A stretch of DNA of 64,000 bases from Chryseobacterium oleae (GCF_900115055.1 NZ_FOVD01000004.1:1-64000); one strand, 5' to 3'; shown: positions 31,616-41,216, counted from the stretch's first letter. Notes: generated by a model not told the origin, from the letters alone. Translations and numbers: made by a program.

Positions 31616-34600
31616 ATGCAGCTAAAACCTATTCACGAAAAGTTTCTTCCCGATCTTCTTCAGAAAGAATTTGGAAAGGAAATCTTTACTCAGTTAGAAA
31701 GCAGCCAGCATATTTCCGTGAAGGGAAGTGCAGGCTCATCGGTTTCCATCTTTGTTGCCGAACTTTTTTTAACGCAGAAAAAAACTGTTCTTTATCTGGT
31801 AGATGACAAGGAAGACGCCCTGTACGCCAATACAGAAATGGAAGATTTGCTTGGAAAGGAAAAGGTTTTGTATTTCCCGGCTACGCATCTTGAGCCTTAT
31901 CAGGTAGAGAAAACGCAGAATGCCAATCTCGTACTGAGGACGGAGGTTTTAAATAAAATCAATTCCGGGAAGTCACCCAAAGTGATTGTGGCGTACGCAG
32001 GGGCATTATCTGAAAAAGTATTAAAGAAAGAAGACTTTAAAGCAATTTCGCATCATATAAAAGTAGGCGACCAGCTGGATTTTGATTTTGTAGATGAACT
32101 GCTGAATCATTATAACTTCCAGCAGGCAGATTTCGTTTCAGAACCGGGAGAATTTTCCGTGAGAGGAGGAATCGTTGATGTCTTCTCTTACTCTTATGAA
32201 AAGCCGTACCGTCTTACGTTCTTTGGGAATGAAGTGGAAAACATCAAGACTTTTGATATTGAAACCCAGCTGTCCATAGATAAAGTAAAAGATTTTCAAT
32301 TGGTTTCCAATATGAATTTTTCGGTAACCGGAACCAGAGTTTCTCTGCTTCAGCTTCTGCCTAAAGAAAGTTTTGTAGTGTCCAGAAATGGGGCTGTCGG
32401 GATGCAGAAGATCAGATCATTTTATGAGCGATCACTGGAGAAATACGAAACATTAAATAAAGATATTGCCCACAGAAGGCCCCAGGAGCTTTTTATTTCA
32501 GATCAGGAATTTCTGTTTGATTTTAAAAAGTTTAAAACCGTTGATTTCGCGGGCACTTCTATGGAAGGGCTTAAAGAACTCACTGAGATCAAAGTGGAAC
32601 AGCTTCCACAGCCTTCTTTCCACAAAAATTTTGAGCTCCTGATTGAAGATCTGGAAGAAAAACAGAACGAAGGTTTTGATACCTGGATCTCTTTTTCCAC
32701 AGAAAAACAAAAAGAAAGACTGGAATCTATATTCGAAGAGCTTGAAAATGAACTTCCTTTTAAAAGTTTCAGATCTGAGCTTCATGAAGGTTTTGTAGAT
32801 CATGTACATAAAATTTTGGTGTATACCGATCACCAGATTTTTGACCGTTACCAGAGATATAAAGCCAAGAATACCTTTGCAAAATCTGAACAGCTTACCC
32901 TGAAAGACCTAATGTCTCTGAAAATTGGCGATTATATAGCTCACATCGACCATGGAATAGGGAAATTCATGGGGCTGGTTAAGGTGAATAATGACGGTAA
33001 AATTCAGGAATGTTTTAAGCTGACCTATAAAAATGGAGACTTATTATATGTAAGTATCCACTCACTTCATAAGATTTCGAAATACAACGGTCCGGACGGA
33101 AAAGAAATTGTACTGAGTAAACTCGGTTCCCCGGCCTGGAAATCATTAAAACAGAAAACAAAAGCCAAAGTAAAACAGATTGCTTTTGATCTTATAAAAC
33201 TATACGCCGAAAGAAAAACGGCAAAAGGTTTTTCATATACGCCTGATTCTTATCTGCAGAACGAACTGGAAGCAAGCTTTATTTATGAAGATACTCCGGA
33301 TCAGGAAAAAGCGACCATTGATGTAAAAAGAGATATGGAAGCAGATACTGTGATGGACAGGCTTGTTTGCGGAGACGTTGGTTTCGGTAAAACGGAGGTG
33401 GCCATTCGTGCAGCATTTAAAGCGGCAACAGACGGAAAACAGGTTGCTGTACTCGTTCCAACAACGATTTTGGCATTCCAGCATTTCAGAAGTTTTAAAG
33501 AAAGACTGAAAGATTTTCCGGTGAATGTTTCTTATGTCAACAGATTCAGGACAGCCAAACAGAAAGCAGAAGCTTTAGACGGCCTTAAAAACGGAAAAGT
33601 AGATATTATTATAGGAACCCATCAGTTGGTCAGCAGTTCGGTTAAGTTTAAAGATCTTGGTTTGCTGATCATTGATGAAGAGCATAAATTCGGTGTATCC
33701 GTGAAAGATAAGCTGAAAACCCTGAAAAATAATGTAGACACACTTACCTTAACCGCGACTCCGATTCCTAGGACGCTTCAGTTTTCATTAATGGCGGCAA
33801 GAGACCTTTCGGTGATTAAAACGCCACCGCCGAACAGACAGCCCGTGGATACTCAGTTGATTGGCTTTAGCGAAGAAATTTTGAGAGATGCTGTTTCTTA
33901 TGAACTTCAGAGAGACGGGCAGGTTTATTTTATCAATAACAGGGTGGAGAACCTTAAAGATATTGCCGGATTGATCCAGAGACTGGTTCCTGATGCCAGA
34001 GTCATTACGGGACACGGACAAATGGAAGGTAAACAATTGGAAAAGAATGTCCTTGATTTCATGGAAGGGAAATATGATGTTCTGGTCGCTACCACCATTG
34101 TTGAAAGTGGAGTAGATGTTCCCAATGCCAATACCATCTTCATCAATGATGCCCAAAGATTCGGGATGGCAGATCTTCACCAGATGAGAGGAAGGGTAGG
34201 ACGAAGCAACAGAAAAGCATTTTGCTACCTGATCACGCCTCCATACGATATGATTACTTCTGATGCCAGAAAACGTCTTGAAGCCATCGAGCAGTTCTCT
34301 GATTTGGGAAGCGGTTTCCAGATTGCAATGAAGGATCTTGAAATCCGTGGAGCAGGAGATCTTCTGGGTGCGGAACAGAGTGGTTTTATCAATGAAATGG
34401 GCTTTGAAACGTATCAGAAACTGATGCAGGAGGCTCTGGAGGAATTAAAAGATGACGCAGACTTTGAAAACCTGTTCGACAATGAAGAGGACAGACAAAA
34501 GCTTTTTAAATCTGTAAAAGACGTCAATATTGATACTGATCTGGAACTGATGCTTCCCGATTTCTATATCTCGAATACGGAAGAACGACTTTTACTCTAC

Positions 34601-34984
34601 CAGAAAATCGCTGAAATTGATAATGAAAAGGATCTTTATCAGTTTGAACTTGAACTGATCGACCGCTTTGGAGCACTGCCGAAGGAAGTTGTCAATTTAT
34701 TGAAAAGTGTTGCGCTGAAATGGTTGGCCGCCGATATAGGATTTGAGAAGATTGTCATGAAGAATGGCGTATTTTTAGGATATTTCCCGGCTAATCCTCA
34801 GGATAAATTTTATCAGACAGACAGGTTCAGACATATCATCAGTTATTTAACGCAAAATCCTGCTGAAGCCCAGCTGAAAGAAAAGATCGGGAAGGAAGGA
34901 AACCTGTTGATGATGAGAAAAGAGAAAGTGAAAAATGTAGATGAGGTGAATGTACTTCTGAAGACTATTATCGGACATAATTAG
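31616..34984 (+). CDS. mfd: Transcription-repair coupling factor Mfd
   Basis: This 1122-residue ATP-dependent translocase removes RNA polymerase stalled at DNA lesions and recruits UvrA. The domains are in the usual order. A UvrB-like N-terminal part (about 1-400) is followed by the RNA-polymerase-interacting CarD-like domain (about 435-500, GDYIAHIDHGIGKFMGL). The two translocase domains carry Walker A GDVGFGKTEVAIRAAF at about 583-598, the DEEH box in LLIIDEEHKFGV at about 680, TATPIPRTLQ, and RGRVGRSNRKAFCYL. The C-terminal TRCF domain is at about 985-1085. The length is normal. It is followed by a strong terminator. Confidence 0.96.
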   Translation: MQLKPIHEKFLPDLLQKEFGKEIFTQLESSQHISVKGSAGSSVSIFVAELFLTQKKTVLYLVDDKEDALYANTEMEDLLGKEKVLYFPATHLEPYQVEKTQNANLVLRTEVLNKINSGKSPKVIVAYAGALSEKVLKKEDFKAISHHIKVGDQLDFDFVDELLNHYNFQQADFVSEPGEFSVRGGIVDVFSYSYEKPYRLTFFGNEVENIKTFDIETQLSIDKVKDFQLVSNMNFSVTGTRVSLLQLLPKESFVVSRNGAVGMQKIRSFYERSLEKYETLNKDIAHRRPQELFISDQEFLFDFKKFKTVDFAGTSMEGLKELTEIKVEQLPQPSFHKNFELLIEDLEEKQNEGFDTWISFSTEKQKERLESIFEELENELPFKSFRSELHEGFVDHVHKILVYTDHQIFDRYQRYKAKNTFAKSEQLTLKDLMSLKIGDYIAHIDHGIGKFMGLVKVNNDGKIQECFKLTYKNGDLLYVSIHSLHKISKYNGPDGKEIVLSKLGSPAWKSLKQKTKAKVKQIAFDLIKLYAERKTAKGFSYTPDSYLQNELEASFIYEDTPDQEKATIDVKRDMEADTVMDRLVCGDVGFGKTEVAIRAAFKAATDGKQVAVLVPTTILAFQHFRSFKERLKDFPVNVSYVNRFRTAKQKAEALDGLKNGKVDIIIGTHQLVSSSVKFKDLGLLIIDEEHKFGVSVKDKLKTLKNNVDTLTLTATPIPRTLQFSLMAARDLSVIKTPPPNRQPVDTQLIGFSEEILRDAVSYELQRDGQVYFINNRVENLKDIAGLIQRLVPDARVITGHGQMEGKQLEKNVLDFMEGKYDVLVATTIVESGVDVPNANTIFINDAQRFGMADLHQMRGRVGRSNRKAFCYLITPPYDMITSDARKRLEAIEQFSDLGSGFQIAMKDLEIRGAGDLLGAEQSGFINEMGFETYQKLMQEALEELKDDADFENLFDNEEDRQKLFKSVKDVNIDTDLELMLPDFYISNTEERLLLYQKIAEIDNEKDLYQFELELIDRFGALPKEVVNLLKSVALKWLAADIGFEKIVMKNGVFLGYFPANPQDKFYQTDRFRHIISYLTQNPAEAQLKEKIGKEGNLLMMRKEKVKNVDEVNVLLKTIIGHN

Positions 34985-35020
34985 AACAAACGTACCACAC
35001 TTTTGTGCTCATAAATTAAA

Positions 35021-35052
35021 AAGAGATCTGAATTTGAATTTTCAGGTCTCTT
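35021..35052 (+). terminator. Rho-independent terminator after mfd
   Basis: AAGAGATCTGAA and TTCAGGTCTCTT form a 12-bp stem with one mismatch and an 8-base loop, followed by TTTT. It is 37 bp beyond the mfd stop codon. The rest of the gene-free stretch 34985-35339 is AT-rich and holds only the promoter of the next operon. Confidence 0.85.
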
Positions 35053-35320
35053 TTTTCGTTAAAAAAGTTCGACTTAAAAACCAAAAAAATGTGGTACCAC
35101 GCAGGTTTTAACGTGTTTTAAAATCACAGTATAATGATAAAAAATAATGCTGTATCTACCATTATTAAGGAGTTTGGAGACTACTGGTCTTTTGGAACAT
35201 GAAAAAAAGTGGAGGTTTGTAGTAATAATTCTACTTTTTTGTACAATTAATTCTACAGCGTAATCACTTTATTTCTACAGGATTAAGAGCTTATAAATGG
35301 TTTTTTATGATTTAAATTCA

Positions 35321-35328
35321 TACCTTTG
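35321..35328 (+). promoter_or_regulatory. -7 box for the three-gene secreted-protein operon
   Basis: TACCTTTG matches TAnnTTTG, 11 bp before the ATG at 35340, predicting a very short leader. Confidence 0.6.
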
Positions 35329-35339
35329 CAGCCCTTATT

Positions 35340-36161
35340 ATGAAAAAAATTATCTATTGTTGCGCAGCCGGTTTTTTATCGCTTTGTGCCAACGCGCAGG
35401 TGGGACTTGGGACTGCTTCTCCTAAATCTACTCTCGATGTCAACGGGAAAATCACCTTAAGAAAAGAACTTAGAGTAGGCGGTACTTCAGATCAGGCGGG
35501 AAATGCAGGATTGAACGGCCAGGTTTTGGTTTCACAGGGAGAAGGTTTGCCTCCTGTCTGGAAATCATTGAATGTTTCCTTTATGGAAGAGGGACAGTAC
35601 AAATTGATCAATTCGTACCTGTCATCAGATCAGGCAGGTATTACAGATCTTTCAAACGGTATACAGGCAGACAATATCTATAAAAATAATGTAGGTGATG
35701 ATATTACGGATGCTACAAAAGGGAAGTGGTCTAAAATAGCCGGACTTGCAAACAATTTTGTTATCAAGAATGGTAAAAACAGACTGACGTATCAGTTTCA
35801 GACAGGTGTAGAAATGAAAGCTCCGAATTCAGGAACATCTCAGTCTGTAACCTTTACCTGTGGTGTTTTCAGAAACGGAAAACTGGTAGCGGTACGTCCT
35901 GATAAGGTGGTTTCTAATAACAATACAGAAAAATCCGGTATTCAGGATTATATTTTCACGCTGAACTATACGGAGCAGAATGTTCCTGTAGGGACGCAGA
36001 AGCTTGAAGTGGCGTGTAGAAAAATCAATACTTCCAATCTTAATTCACAGTTTACGGTCGGACGTAATGTTTCCGATACCAATACGGTCTCCAATGCATT
36101 TACCCTTGAGTCTATCATGAAAATAGATGTTATTGAGTACGTAACTTATAAAAGCAATTAA
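35340..36161 (+). CDS. Secreted protein with LDVNG-type N-terminal module (tandem paralogue 1)
   Basis: This 273-residue protein has a signal peptide (about 1-19) and then the Bacteroidota signature QVGLGTASPKSTLDVNGKIT and LRKELRVGGTS, which resembles the start of phage tail-fibre-like and trimeric surface proteins. A C-terminal domain of about 200 residues follows, with FTCGVFRNGKLVAVRPDKV and KLEVACRKINTSNLNSQF. Two paralogues follow directly; all three share both parts. No T9SS sorting domain or lipobox is seen, so it may be periplasmic, outer-membrane associated or released. The function is unknown; an appendage or matrix protein is inference. Its stop lies 3 bp before the next start. 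Confidence 0.75.
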   Translation: MKKIIYCCAAGFLSLCANAQVGLGTASPKSTLDVNGKITLRKELRVGGTSDQAGNAGLNGQVLVSQGEGLPPVWKSLNVSFMEEGQYKLINSYLSSDQAGITDLSNGIQADNIYKNNVGDDITDATKGKWSKIAGLANNFVIKNGKNRLTYQFQTGVEMKAPNSGTSQSVTFTCGVFRNGKLVAVRPDKVVSNNNTEKSGIQDYIFTLNYTEQNVPVGTQKLEVACRKINTSNLNSQFTVGRNVSDTNTVSNAFTLESIMKIDVIEYVTYKSN

Positions 36162-36164
36162 TTG

Positions 36165-36980
36165 ATGAAAAATAGTATATCAATCCTGTTGGTAATGGCA
36201 GGACTGTCTCTTTCTGCTCAGGTGGGAATTAATACAGCTTCACCGAAAGCAAAACTGGATGTCAATGGTGATGTCAATTTAAGAAATAAAATCGTTGTTC
36301 AGAATGCTCAGGACAATACCCTTTCTCAAGGGAATAATGATCAGATCCTTGTTTCTCAGGGGGTAGGTTATGCACCCATCTGGAAAAGTCTTCGTATTCC
36401 GGAATATGAGCCGAACAAATTCTATTTAATATTCAACAACTCCTTTTCAGACAGAACCGGAGTGAAATTTACCAGCGGAGAACAATCTACGATCACTTCA
36501 AAAAATACTGCTTTTACTAAAGGAGCTGATATTTCCAACCTTCCGGGTTTTAAAAAAATAGCAGGTCTTTCTCAGCCGATCAGTGTATTCAGTACAGACA
36601 GTAAGACGTATTTTCAGTTTGAAACTGTGGTGCAGGCCGATCTTCCTGCCAATGGAACGACAGATATTTCTATAGATTATGCATGTGGTATTTTTGTGGA
36701 TGACAAACTGGTCAATCTTAGACAGAGAAACTTAAAAGCCAGTAGCGCAACCAGTACTTTCATTACTCACAATCAAATCGGTGTTGTAGCTAATCTTTCC
36801 AAAGGACAGCATACGGTAAGTGTTGCCTGCTCAAGACTGGCATCTTACAGAACAGGCAATGATGTGGTACTGGCTGTGGGAATCAATGCGGATACGAATA
36901 TTAACAACTTTATCGCGCAGTCTTCCCTAAAAGTGGATGTATACGAGATTCCTCAGGTATTTAACCCAATTATAAATTAA
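36165..36980 (+). CDS. Secreted protein with LDVNG-type N-terminal module (tandem paralogue 2)
   Basis: From the ATG at 36165 this is a 271-residue protein with a signal peptide (MKNSISILLVMAGLSLSAQ); a TTG one codon earlier is unlikely to be used. The module QVGINTASPKAKLDVNGDVN and LRNKIVVQNAQ is followed by a C-terminal domain with IDYACGIFVDDKLVNLRQRN and VSVACSRLASYRTGNDV, matching paralogue 1 in arrangement. The conserved Cys pair in the two ACG/ACS strands could form a disulfide. It is the middle gene of the three-gene operon, with 3-bp and 7-bp spacers. The function is unknown. Confidence 0.75.
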   Translation: MKNSISILLVMAGLSLSAQVGINTASPKAKLDVNGDVNLRNKIVVQNAQDNTLSQGNNDQILVSQGVGYAPIWKSLRIPEYEPNKFYLIFNNSFSDRTGVKFTSGEQSTITSKNTAFTKGADISNLPGFKKIAGLSQPISVFSTDSKTYFQFETVVQADLPANGTTDISIDYACGIFVDDKLVNLRQRNLKASSATSTFITHNQIGVVANLSKGQHTVSVACSRLASYRTGNDVVLAVGINADTNINNFIAQSSLKVDVYEIPQVFNPIIN

Positions 36981-36987
36981 TCCAGGC

Positions 36988-37731
36988 ATGAAAAAAATTA
37001 TTATCATACAATCTTTGTTATGGGCTGTAGTGGCCACTGCACAGGTGGGAGTCAATACGCTCAATCCTGTTAATATGCTGGATGTAAACGGGGATATTAA
37101 TGTAAGAAAAGAGGTCAGAACAGGAGGAACGAACCTGTTGAAAGGATCAGCCGGAGCTGCCGGAACTATTCTTCACAATAATTCTGAAATGAATACCAAT
37201 GACTGGAAAAGCATTAAAATTGCAGACGGACAAGGGAGTATGTCTGTATTTTCACTGAATACAGTGGCGGATCAGACTGGAGCGGTGTTTTCTTCTCCAA
37301 ACGGGGTTACCACTCCTTATCAGGAAGGGACCGCTATTAGTAATGCGTGGACCGTTCTGCCTGGAACTAATGACACTTTTTCCATCACGAATGGTGTAAA
37401 TAAAGTGGTTTTTACTTTCCAGACTACGGCTCAGAAGACGGGAAACAATAATTCATCCTCAGGTTTTGCCTGTGGTGTCTTTGTGGATAATACTCTAAGG
37501 GCGGTTAGAACAGATGTATTAATCGGTTCCGAGGGAAGCTACAAGATTTTTAATCTGAATGCTACACTGACTAATCTTACCCCAAAGAATAATTACGCTG
37601 TAAAAGTGGCTTGTACCAAGAGAAACCTGAACTCAGGAACATTGGGAATAGGGACAGCCGTCAATGGTGAATTTCTGAATAATGAAATGTCTCAGTCTGT
37701 TTTAACGACATCCGTACTGCAACCGTATTAA
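36988..37731 (+). CDS. Secreted protein with LDVNG-type N-terminal module (tandem paralogue 3)
   Basis: This 247-residue protein has a signal peptide (about 1-18), then QVGVNTLNPVNMLDVNGDIN and VRKEVRTGGTN, and a shortened C-terminal domain with GFACGVFVDNTLRAVRTDVL and VKVACTKRNLNSGTLGIG. It is about 25 residues shorter than its two upstream paralogues and lacks part of the segment between module and domain. It ends the operon, and a terminator follows 20 bp later. Like the others it has no recognisable sorting tail. The function is unknown; tandem duplication with divergence is evident. Confidence 0.75.
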   Translation: MKKIIIIQSLLWAVVATAQVGVNTLNPVNMLDVNGDINVRKEVRTGGTNLLKGSAGAAGTILHNNSEMNTNDWKSIKIADGQGSMSVFSLNTVADQTGAVFSSPNGVTTPYQEGTAISNAWTVLPGTNDTFSITNGVNKVVFTFQTTAQKTGNNNSSSGFACGVFVDNTLRAVRTDVLIGSEGSYKIFNLNATLTNLTPKNNYAVKVACTKRNLNSGTLGIGTAVNGEFLNNEMSQSVLTTSVLQPY

Positions 37732-37751
37732 TTTCATCAGACAACATAAAT

Positions 37752-37784
37752 AAAAACCTAAAAGCATCATGTTTTTAGGTTTTT
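37752..37784 (+). terminator. Rho-independent terminator after the three-gene operon
   Basis: AAAAACCTAAAA and TTTTTAGGTTTTT pair around an 8-base loop and end in a run of T. It lies 20 bp past the last stop codon. Confidence 0.82.
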
Positions 37785-37851
37785 TTTGAAAAAAGATATA
37801 GATTATTACGAATTTGTTGAATAAGTAAATGTTTTCATCGAAAAAATGAAT

Positions 37852-37859
37852 TATATTTG
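37852..37859 (+). promoter_or_regulatory. -7 box for the first lipoprotein of the pair
   Basis: TATATTTG matches TAnnTTTG, 23 bp before the ATG at 37883. The same octamer precedes the paralogous downstream lipoprotein gene at a similar distance. Confidence 0.55.
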
Positions 37860-37882
37860 TAAACTCACTAAAATATTTTTTC

Positions 37883-38758
37883 ATGGGAAAAAACTATCTT
37901 TTTAAAGTCATTACCGGAGTGTTTTTCGGACTTCTGGTTTCTTGTGACAATTCTTCTTCAGACCAATTCGAGCCTAGTGCCAATGATGGTGGAAACAATG
38001 GGAACACAACACCTCCCCCTGCAAGAGTTCTGGAAAAGATCACTTTTAACTCCAACATTCAGGAGGAATATACCGTTAGCGGATCCGTTTTTCAGAAGGG
38101 AATGTTAAAAGATGGCACGACCAATAACTATTATACAGGTACTGCTACGTACATCAATAATAAGATCGGGAAAATAAAATTTGTCGGAAGCCTTACCGGA
38201 AGTATGGTTTATGATTTCAGTGTAAGTGAAAACAGCAACGGCTATGTATACAGTGCAACATGTACTGCCACATCTGCAGTAGCACTGGATTCTTTTGTAA
38301 GTGACTATGTTTTTACCTATGATACGGCAGGCAAAAAGCTTGTAAAAATCATGGAGAAAAGAAAGGTAGCTGGAAATACGGCATACAGCCTGTTTACAGA
38401 AATTACCTTTACGTATATGGGAGATAATATTTTCAAGGCAGAATGTCTTAAAGGAACCCTTACAGGAACTGGAGATCCTAATATGGCAACCGCTAAGAAA
38501 ACGGTTTATAGCTATCAGAACTATGATTCAAAAATAAGTCCGTTCTCTACACTTCCAAAGTCATTCTTCACAGCGTGGAGCCTTCTGCGTCCTGAGAATT
38601 TCTACAGAATCTCTCCGAACAATCCTACATCGGTCTTTGTAATGCCTCCATCTCCGGCACCGGGTGTGGATACTCCTATGACGTATCTGTATGATGCTTA
38701 TAATTATCCTGTCTCTGATAAGAACCAGGCACTTAAATATGTCTACAGAACTTTATAA
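37883..38758 (+). CDS. Lipoprotein of a paralogous pair (1)
   Basis: This 291-residue protein has a signal peptide with lipobox LLVSC (acylated Cys21), then a Ser/Asp/Asn/Gly/Pro-rich linker (22-47) that would hold the folded part away from the membrane. The rest alternates short beta strands (YTVSGSVFQKG, ITFTYMGDNIFKAEC) reminiscent of Bacteroidota lipoproteins with YD/RHS-like strand repeats. The C-terminal segment YDSKISPFSTLPKSFF with ISPNNPTS closely parallels the next gene. The function is unknown. It has its own -7 box; a weak hairpin (AACCG with CGGTT) follows the stop. Confidence 0.72.
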   Translation: MGKNYLFKVITGVFFGLLVSCDNSSSDQFEPSANDGGNNGNTTPPPARVLEKITFNSNIQEEYTVSGSVFQKGMLKDGTTNNYYTGTATYINNKIGKIKFVGSLTGSMVYDFSVSENSNGYVYSATCTATSAVALDSFVSDYVFTYDTAGKKLVKIMEKRKVAGNTAYSLFTEITFTYMGDNIFKAECLKGTLTGTGDPNMATAKKTVYSYQNYDSKISPFSTLPKSFFTAWSLLRPENFYRISPNNPTSVFVMPPSPAPGVDTPMTYLYDAYNYPVSDKNQALKYVYRTL

Positions 38759-38823
38759 ACCGGATTTGATTATCGGTTTTATCGGAATATAAATAAAAAC
38801 ATAACTTTTATTCAGAAAAAAGT

Positions 38824-38831
38824 TATATTTG
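38824..38831 (+). promoter_or_regulatory. -7 box for the second lipoprotein of the pair
   Basis: TATATTTG, identical to the box before the first lipoprotein gene, 25 bp before the ATG at 38857. Confidence 0.55.
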
Positions 38832-38856
38832 TCAAAAAATAAACAATTACCTGGAA

Positions 38857-39801
38857 ATGAAACGACTTTTCTACTTTATTTTATTAATAGCAGGGTTTTC
38901 TTCAATACATTCCTGTAAAGACATGTTAGACGAAGACGGAGATCTATTATTGGATCTGAATGATACCGGAGGATTGAATGGTCCAAGAGGATTGTACAGA
39001 GAAATTACAAATAAAGATACATTAGCAGAATATCACTACAGTGGGCTTTTGGTAACGAGAGTGATCACTGATAGTGCTTCTATTACAGATATTGCATACA
39101 GCGGAAACAAAGTAAGCCAGATCACTTTCAACGGGTTTTTAGATCTTGACGGTAATGGAAAACTGGATAAAGACAGTGTTTCTTACAGTCAGTTATTTAC
39201 TTATGGGCCTAACGACAGACTGGTAACCGTTTCTGAGAACCGTTCTGTTTTCAGAAGACCTCCGCCTGTACCACCGGCAACCAACCCGGGGCCTCAGACC
39301 CTTTTAAGAAAGGCAAAGACGCTTTATGATGTAAAGTATAACGCTTCTACGGCCAAGATGGATTCTATCATCATGAAAACCGGCCCGGATGTTTCAGGAA
39401 CTACTTTTGCCTTTACAAATTATTCCAGAACAGGATATACGTATTTAGGAGATAACGTTTCTAAAGTGGTAAGACATTACGGACCTGCTACAGGACCTGT
39501 GACAGCACCGGTATTCGGAAGACCTACCACTAAATTTGCTTACGAGTTCTTTGATTATGATACGGAGATCAGTCCATTTACACTGCTTCCTTCAGTATAT
39601 AAAATTTCAAGACTTTTATCTACAGAAATCAACGACAGGGAAAGTCACATCCTTTCTCCGAACAACCCTAAGAAAGCATCTGTAACAGATCTTTTACCTC
39701 CGATACCTTCACCGGTGATCAGAACAACCAACTACAACTACGATCCTCAGACGTATATGACAAGAGGGTTTGGTGTAAACTACATTTATAAGCCTTTCTA
39801 A
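38857..39801 (+). CDS. Lipoprotein of a paralogous pair (2)
   Basis: This 314-residue protein has a signal peptide with lipobox SIHSC (acylated Cys20), followed by acidic [16 protein letters not shown], consistent with surface export. The mature part has strand-rich segments ([33 protein letters not shown]) and [11 protein letters not shown], which looks like a calcium-binding or EF-hand-like loop. The C-terminal [15 protein letters not shown] and ILSPNNPKK match the corresponding part of the preceding lipoprotein, so the two are diverged duplicates. A strong terminator follows. The function is unknown. Confidence 0.72.
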   Translation: MKRLFYFILLIAGFSSIHSCKDMLDEDGDLLLDLNDTGGLNGPRGLYREITNKDTLAEYHYSGLLVTRVITDSASITDIAYSGNKVSQITFNGFLDLDGNGKLDKDSVSYSQLFTYGPNDRLVTVSENRSVFRRPPPVPPATNPGPQTLLRKAKTLYDVKYNASTAKMDSIIMKTGPDVSGTTFAFTNYSRTGYTYLGDNVSKVVRHYGPATGPVTAPVFGRPTTKFAYEFFDYDTEISPFTLLPSVYKISRLLSTEINDRESHILSPNNPKKASVTDLLPPIPSPVIRTTNYNYDPQTYMTRGFGVNYIYKPF

Positions 39802-39823
39802 AAAGAATCTTTATAATATACAG

Positions 39824-39846
39824 GCCCAATCTTCACAAGATTGGGC
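39824..39846 (+). terminator. Rho-independent terminator after the lipoprotein pair
   Basis: GCCCAATCTT and AAGATTGGGC form a perfect 10-bp stem with a 3-base loop, followed by TTTTTTATTTTTT. It is 22 bp beyond the stop codon. Confidence 0.92.
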
Positions 39847-39865
39847 TTTTTTATTTTTTATCCCT

Positions 39866-39873
39866 TAATTTTG
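39866..39873 (+). promoter_or_regulatory. -7 box for pth
   Basis: TAATTTTG matches TAnnTTTG, 14 bp before the ATG of pth and directly after the upstream terminator. Confidence 0.55.
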
Positions 39874-39887
39874 CAAAAAATTTCTCA

Positions 39888-40451
39888 ATGAAATATTTAA
39901 TAGTCGGTCTTGGAAACAAAGGCCCGGAATATGAAAATACACGCCACAATATAGGATTCAAAGTAGCAGAGAAAATAGCGGAAACGCTTGATGCTTCATT
40001 TAATACCACTAATTTCGGATGGATGGCAGAAGGGAAGCATAAAGGAAGAAAAGTATTCGTTCTGAAGCCAGACACCTACATGAATCTTTCCGGAAATGCA
40101 GTGAGATTCTGGATGCAGAAAGAGAATATTCCTTTGGAAAATGTGCTGATCATTACCGATGATCTTGCCCTTCCGTTTGGTACCCTGAGAATGAAAATGA
40201 AAGGTTCCGATGCCGGTCACAACGGACTGAAAAGCATCAATGAAATGTTGCAGACCCAGAATTATGCAAGACTTCGTTTCGGGATTTCTGCGGATTTTTC
40301 AGAAGGTCGTCAGGTAGATTATGTCCTGGGAACATGGACAGAGGAAGAAAATGAAAAGCTTGGTGAAAGAATTGAAAAATTCTCTAAAGCCAGTCTGTCC
40401 TTTGTTTTTGCAGGAATCGGGAATACCATGTCTGCATTTAACGGGAAGTAA
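39888..40451 (+). CDS. pth: Peptidyl-tRNA hydrolase
   Basis: This 187-residue cytoplasmic enzyme frees tRNA from peptidyl-tRNAs that drop off ribosomes. The family signatures are present: [20 protein letters not shown] with the catalytic His20, [13 protein letters not shown] at about 64-76, [13 protein letters not shown] with its conserved Asp at about 93-105, and [12 protein letters not shown] at about 111-122. The length is normal for bacterial Pth. It is flanked by terminators on both sides, so it is a single-gene unit. Confidence 0.96.
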   Translation: MKYLIVGLGNKGPEYENTRHNIGFKVAEKIAETLDASFNTTNFGWMAEGKHKGRKVFVLKPDTYMNLSGNAVRFWMQKENIPLENVLIITDDLALPFGTLRMKMKGSDAGHNGLKSINEMLQTQNYARLRFGISADFSEGRQVDYVLGTWTEEENEKLGERIEKFSKASLSFVFAGIGNTMSAFNGK

Positions 40452-40470
40452 TACACTTTAATATAAAACA

Positions 40471-40496
40471 AAGACCACCGAAATTCCGGTGGTCTT
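40471..40496 (+). terminator. Rho-independent terminator after pth
   Basis: AAGACCACCG and CGGTGGTCTT are perfect 10-bp arms with a 6-base loop, followed by a T-rich run. It lies 20 bp past the pth stop codon. Confidence 0.9.
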
Positions 40497-40580
40497 TTTG
40501 TGCTTAAAAAATCAATTTCCAATCTAACTATAACATGATTTTTTAGGTATTTGTAATAAAAATGTGCAAATTTTTATGCC

Positions 40581-41216
40581 TTACAACCAGGTTACAACTC
40601 CGGTTTCAACATCATAGTTGGCTCCAACTATTTTGATCTTACCTTCATCTTCAAGGTTTTTAAGAGTTGAACTTTGGGTACGGATATCTTCGATTGCACT
40701 TTTTACATTTTGTTGATTCAGTCTTTCCAGAAGCGCACCGTTTTTTGATGAACGCTCTTCGCCTTCTTCGATGATTTCGTTGATGATCGGGTCGAAATGA
40801 TTGATCAGGTGGTTAAGGTTATCCATTCCCATTCCCTGGATTTGTGCTGCATCCAGACCTCCTTTTAAGGCACCGCATTTAGTATGTCCTAAAACGACAA
40901 CAAGCTTGGAACCGGCAACGTTACAGCCAAATTCCATGGAGCCTAAAATATCCTGATTGATGAAATTACCTGCAATTCTGATACTGAAAACATCGCCTAA
41001 TCCCTGATCAAAGATCAATTCTGCAGAAGTACGGCTGTCTATACAGCTTAAAACAACTGCAAAAGGCCATTGTCCTTCACGTGTTGCATTCACCTGCTCT
41101 AAAAGATCTCTGTTTGCCTTTAGATTATTAACGAATCTCTGGTTCCCGTCTTTTAAGAAATTCAGTGCTTTTTCAGGAGTAATTGTAGATTGAGTTTCGG
41201 ATGTATGTGCTTTCAT
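40581..41216 (-). CDS. Beta-carbonic anhydrase (1), next to SulP
   Basis: This 211-residue protein interconverts CO2 and bicarbonate. The zinc ligands and dyad of the beta class are present: Cys58 and Asp60-Arg62 in SCIDSRTSAE, His111 and Cys114 in GHTKCGALKGG. No convincing signal peptide is visible, so it is probably cytoplasmic. It lies 49 bp downstream of the SulP transporter gene on the same strand, a pairing seen for SulP bicarbonate transporters (BicA-like). Together they could import bicarbonate and balance it with CO2. Confidence 0.93.
   Translation of the reverse strand: MKAHTSETQSTITPEKALNFLKDGNQRFVNNLKANRDLLEQVNATREGQWPFAVVLSCIDSRTSAELIFDQGLGDVFSIRIAGNFINQDILGSMEFGCNVAGSKLVVVLGHTKCGALKGGLDAAQIQGMGMDNLNHLINHFDPIINEIIEEGEERSSKNGALLERLNQQNVKSAIEDIRTQSSTLKNLEDEGKIKIVGANYDVETGVVTWL

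Noticed and set aside
38759..38780. AACCG/CGGTT hairpin as a firm terminator between the two lipoprotein genes
   Set aside because: The stem is only five bases with a long loop and a weak T-tract; it is mentioned only in the gene entry.
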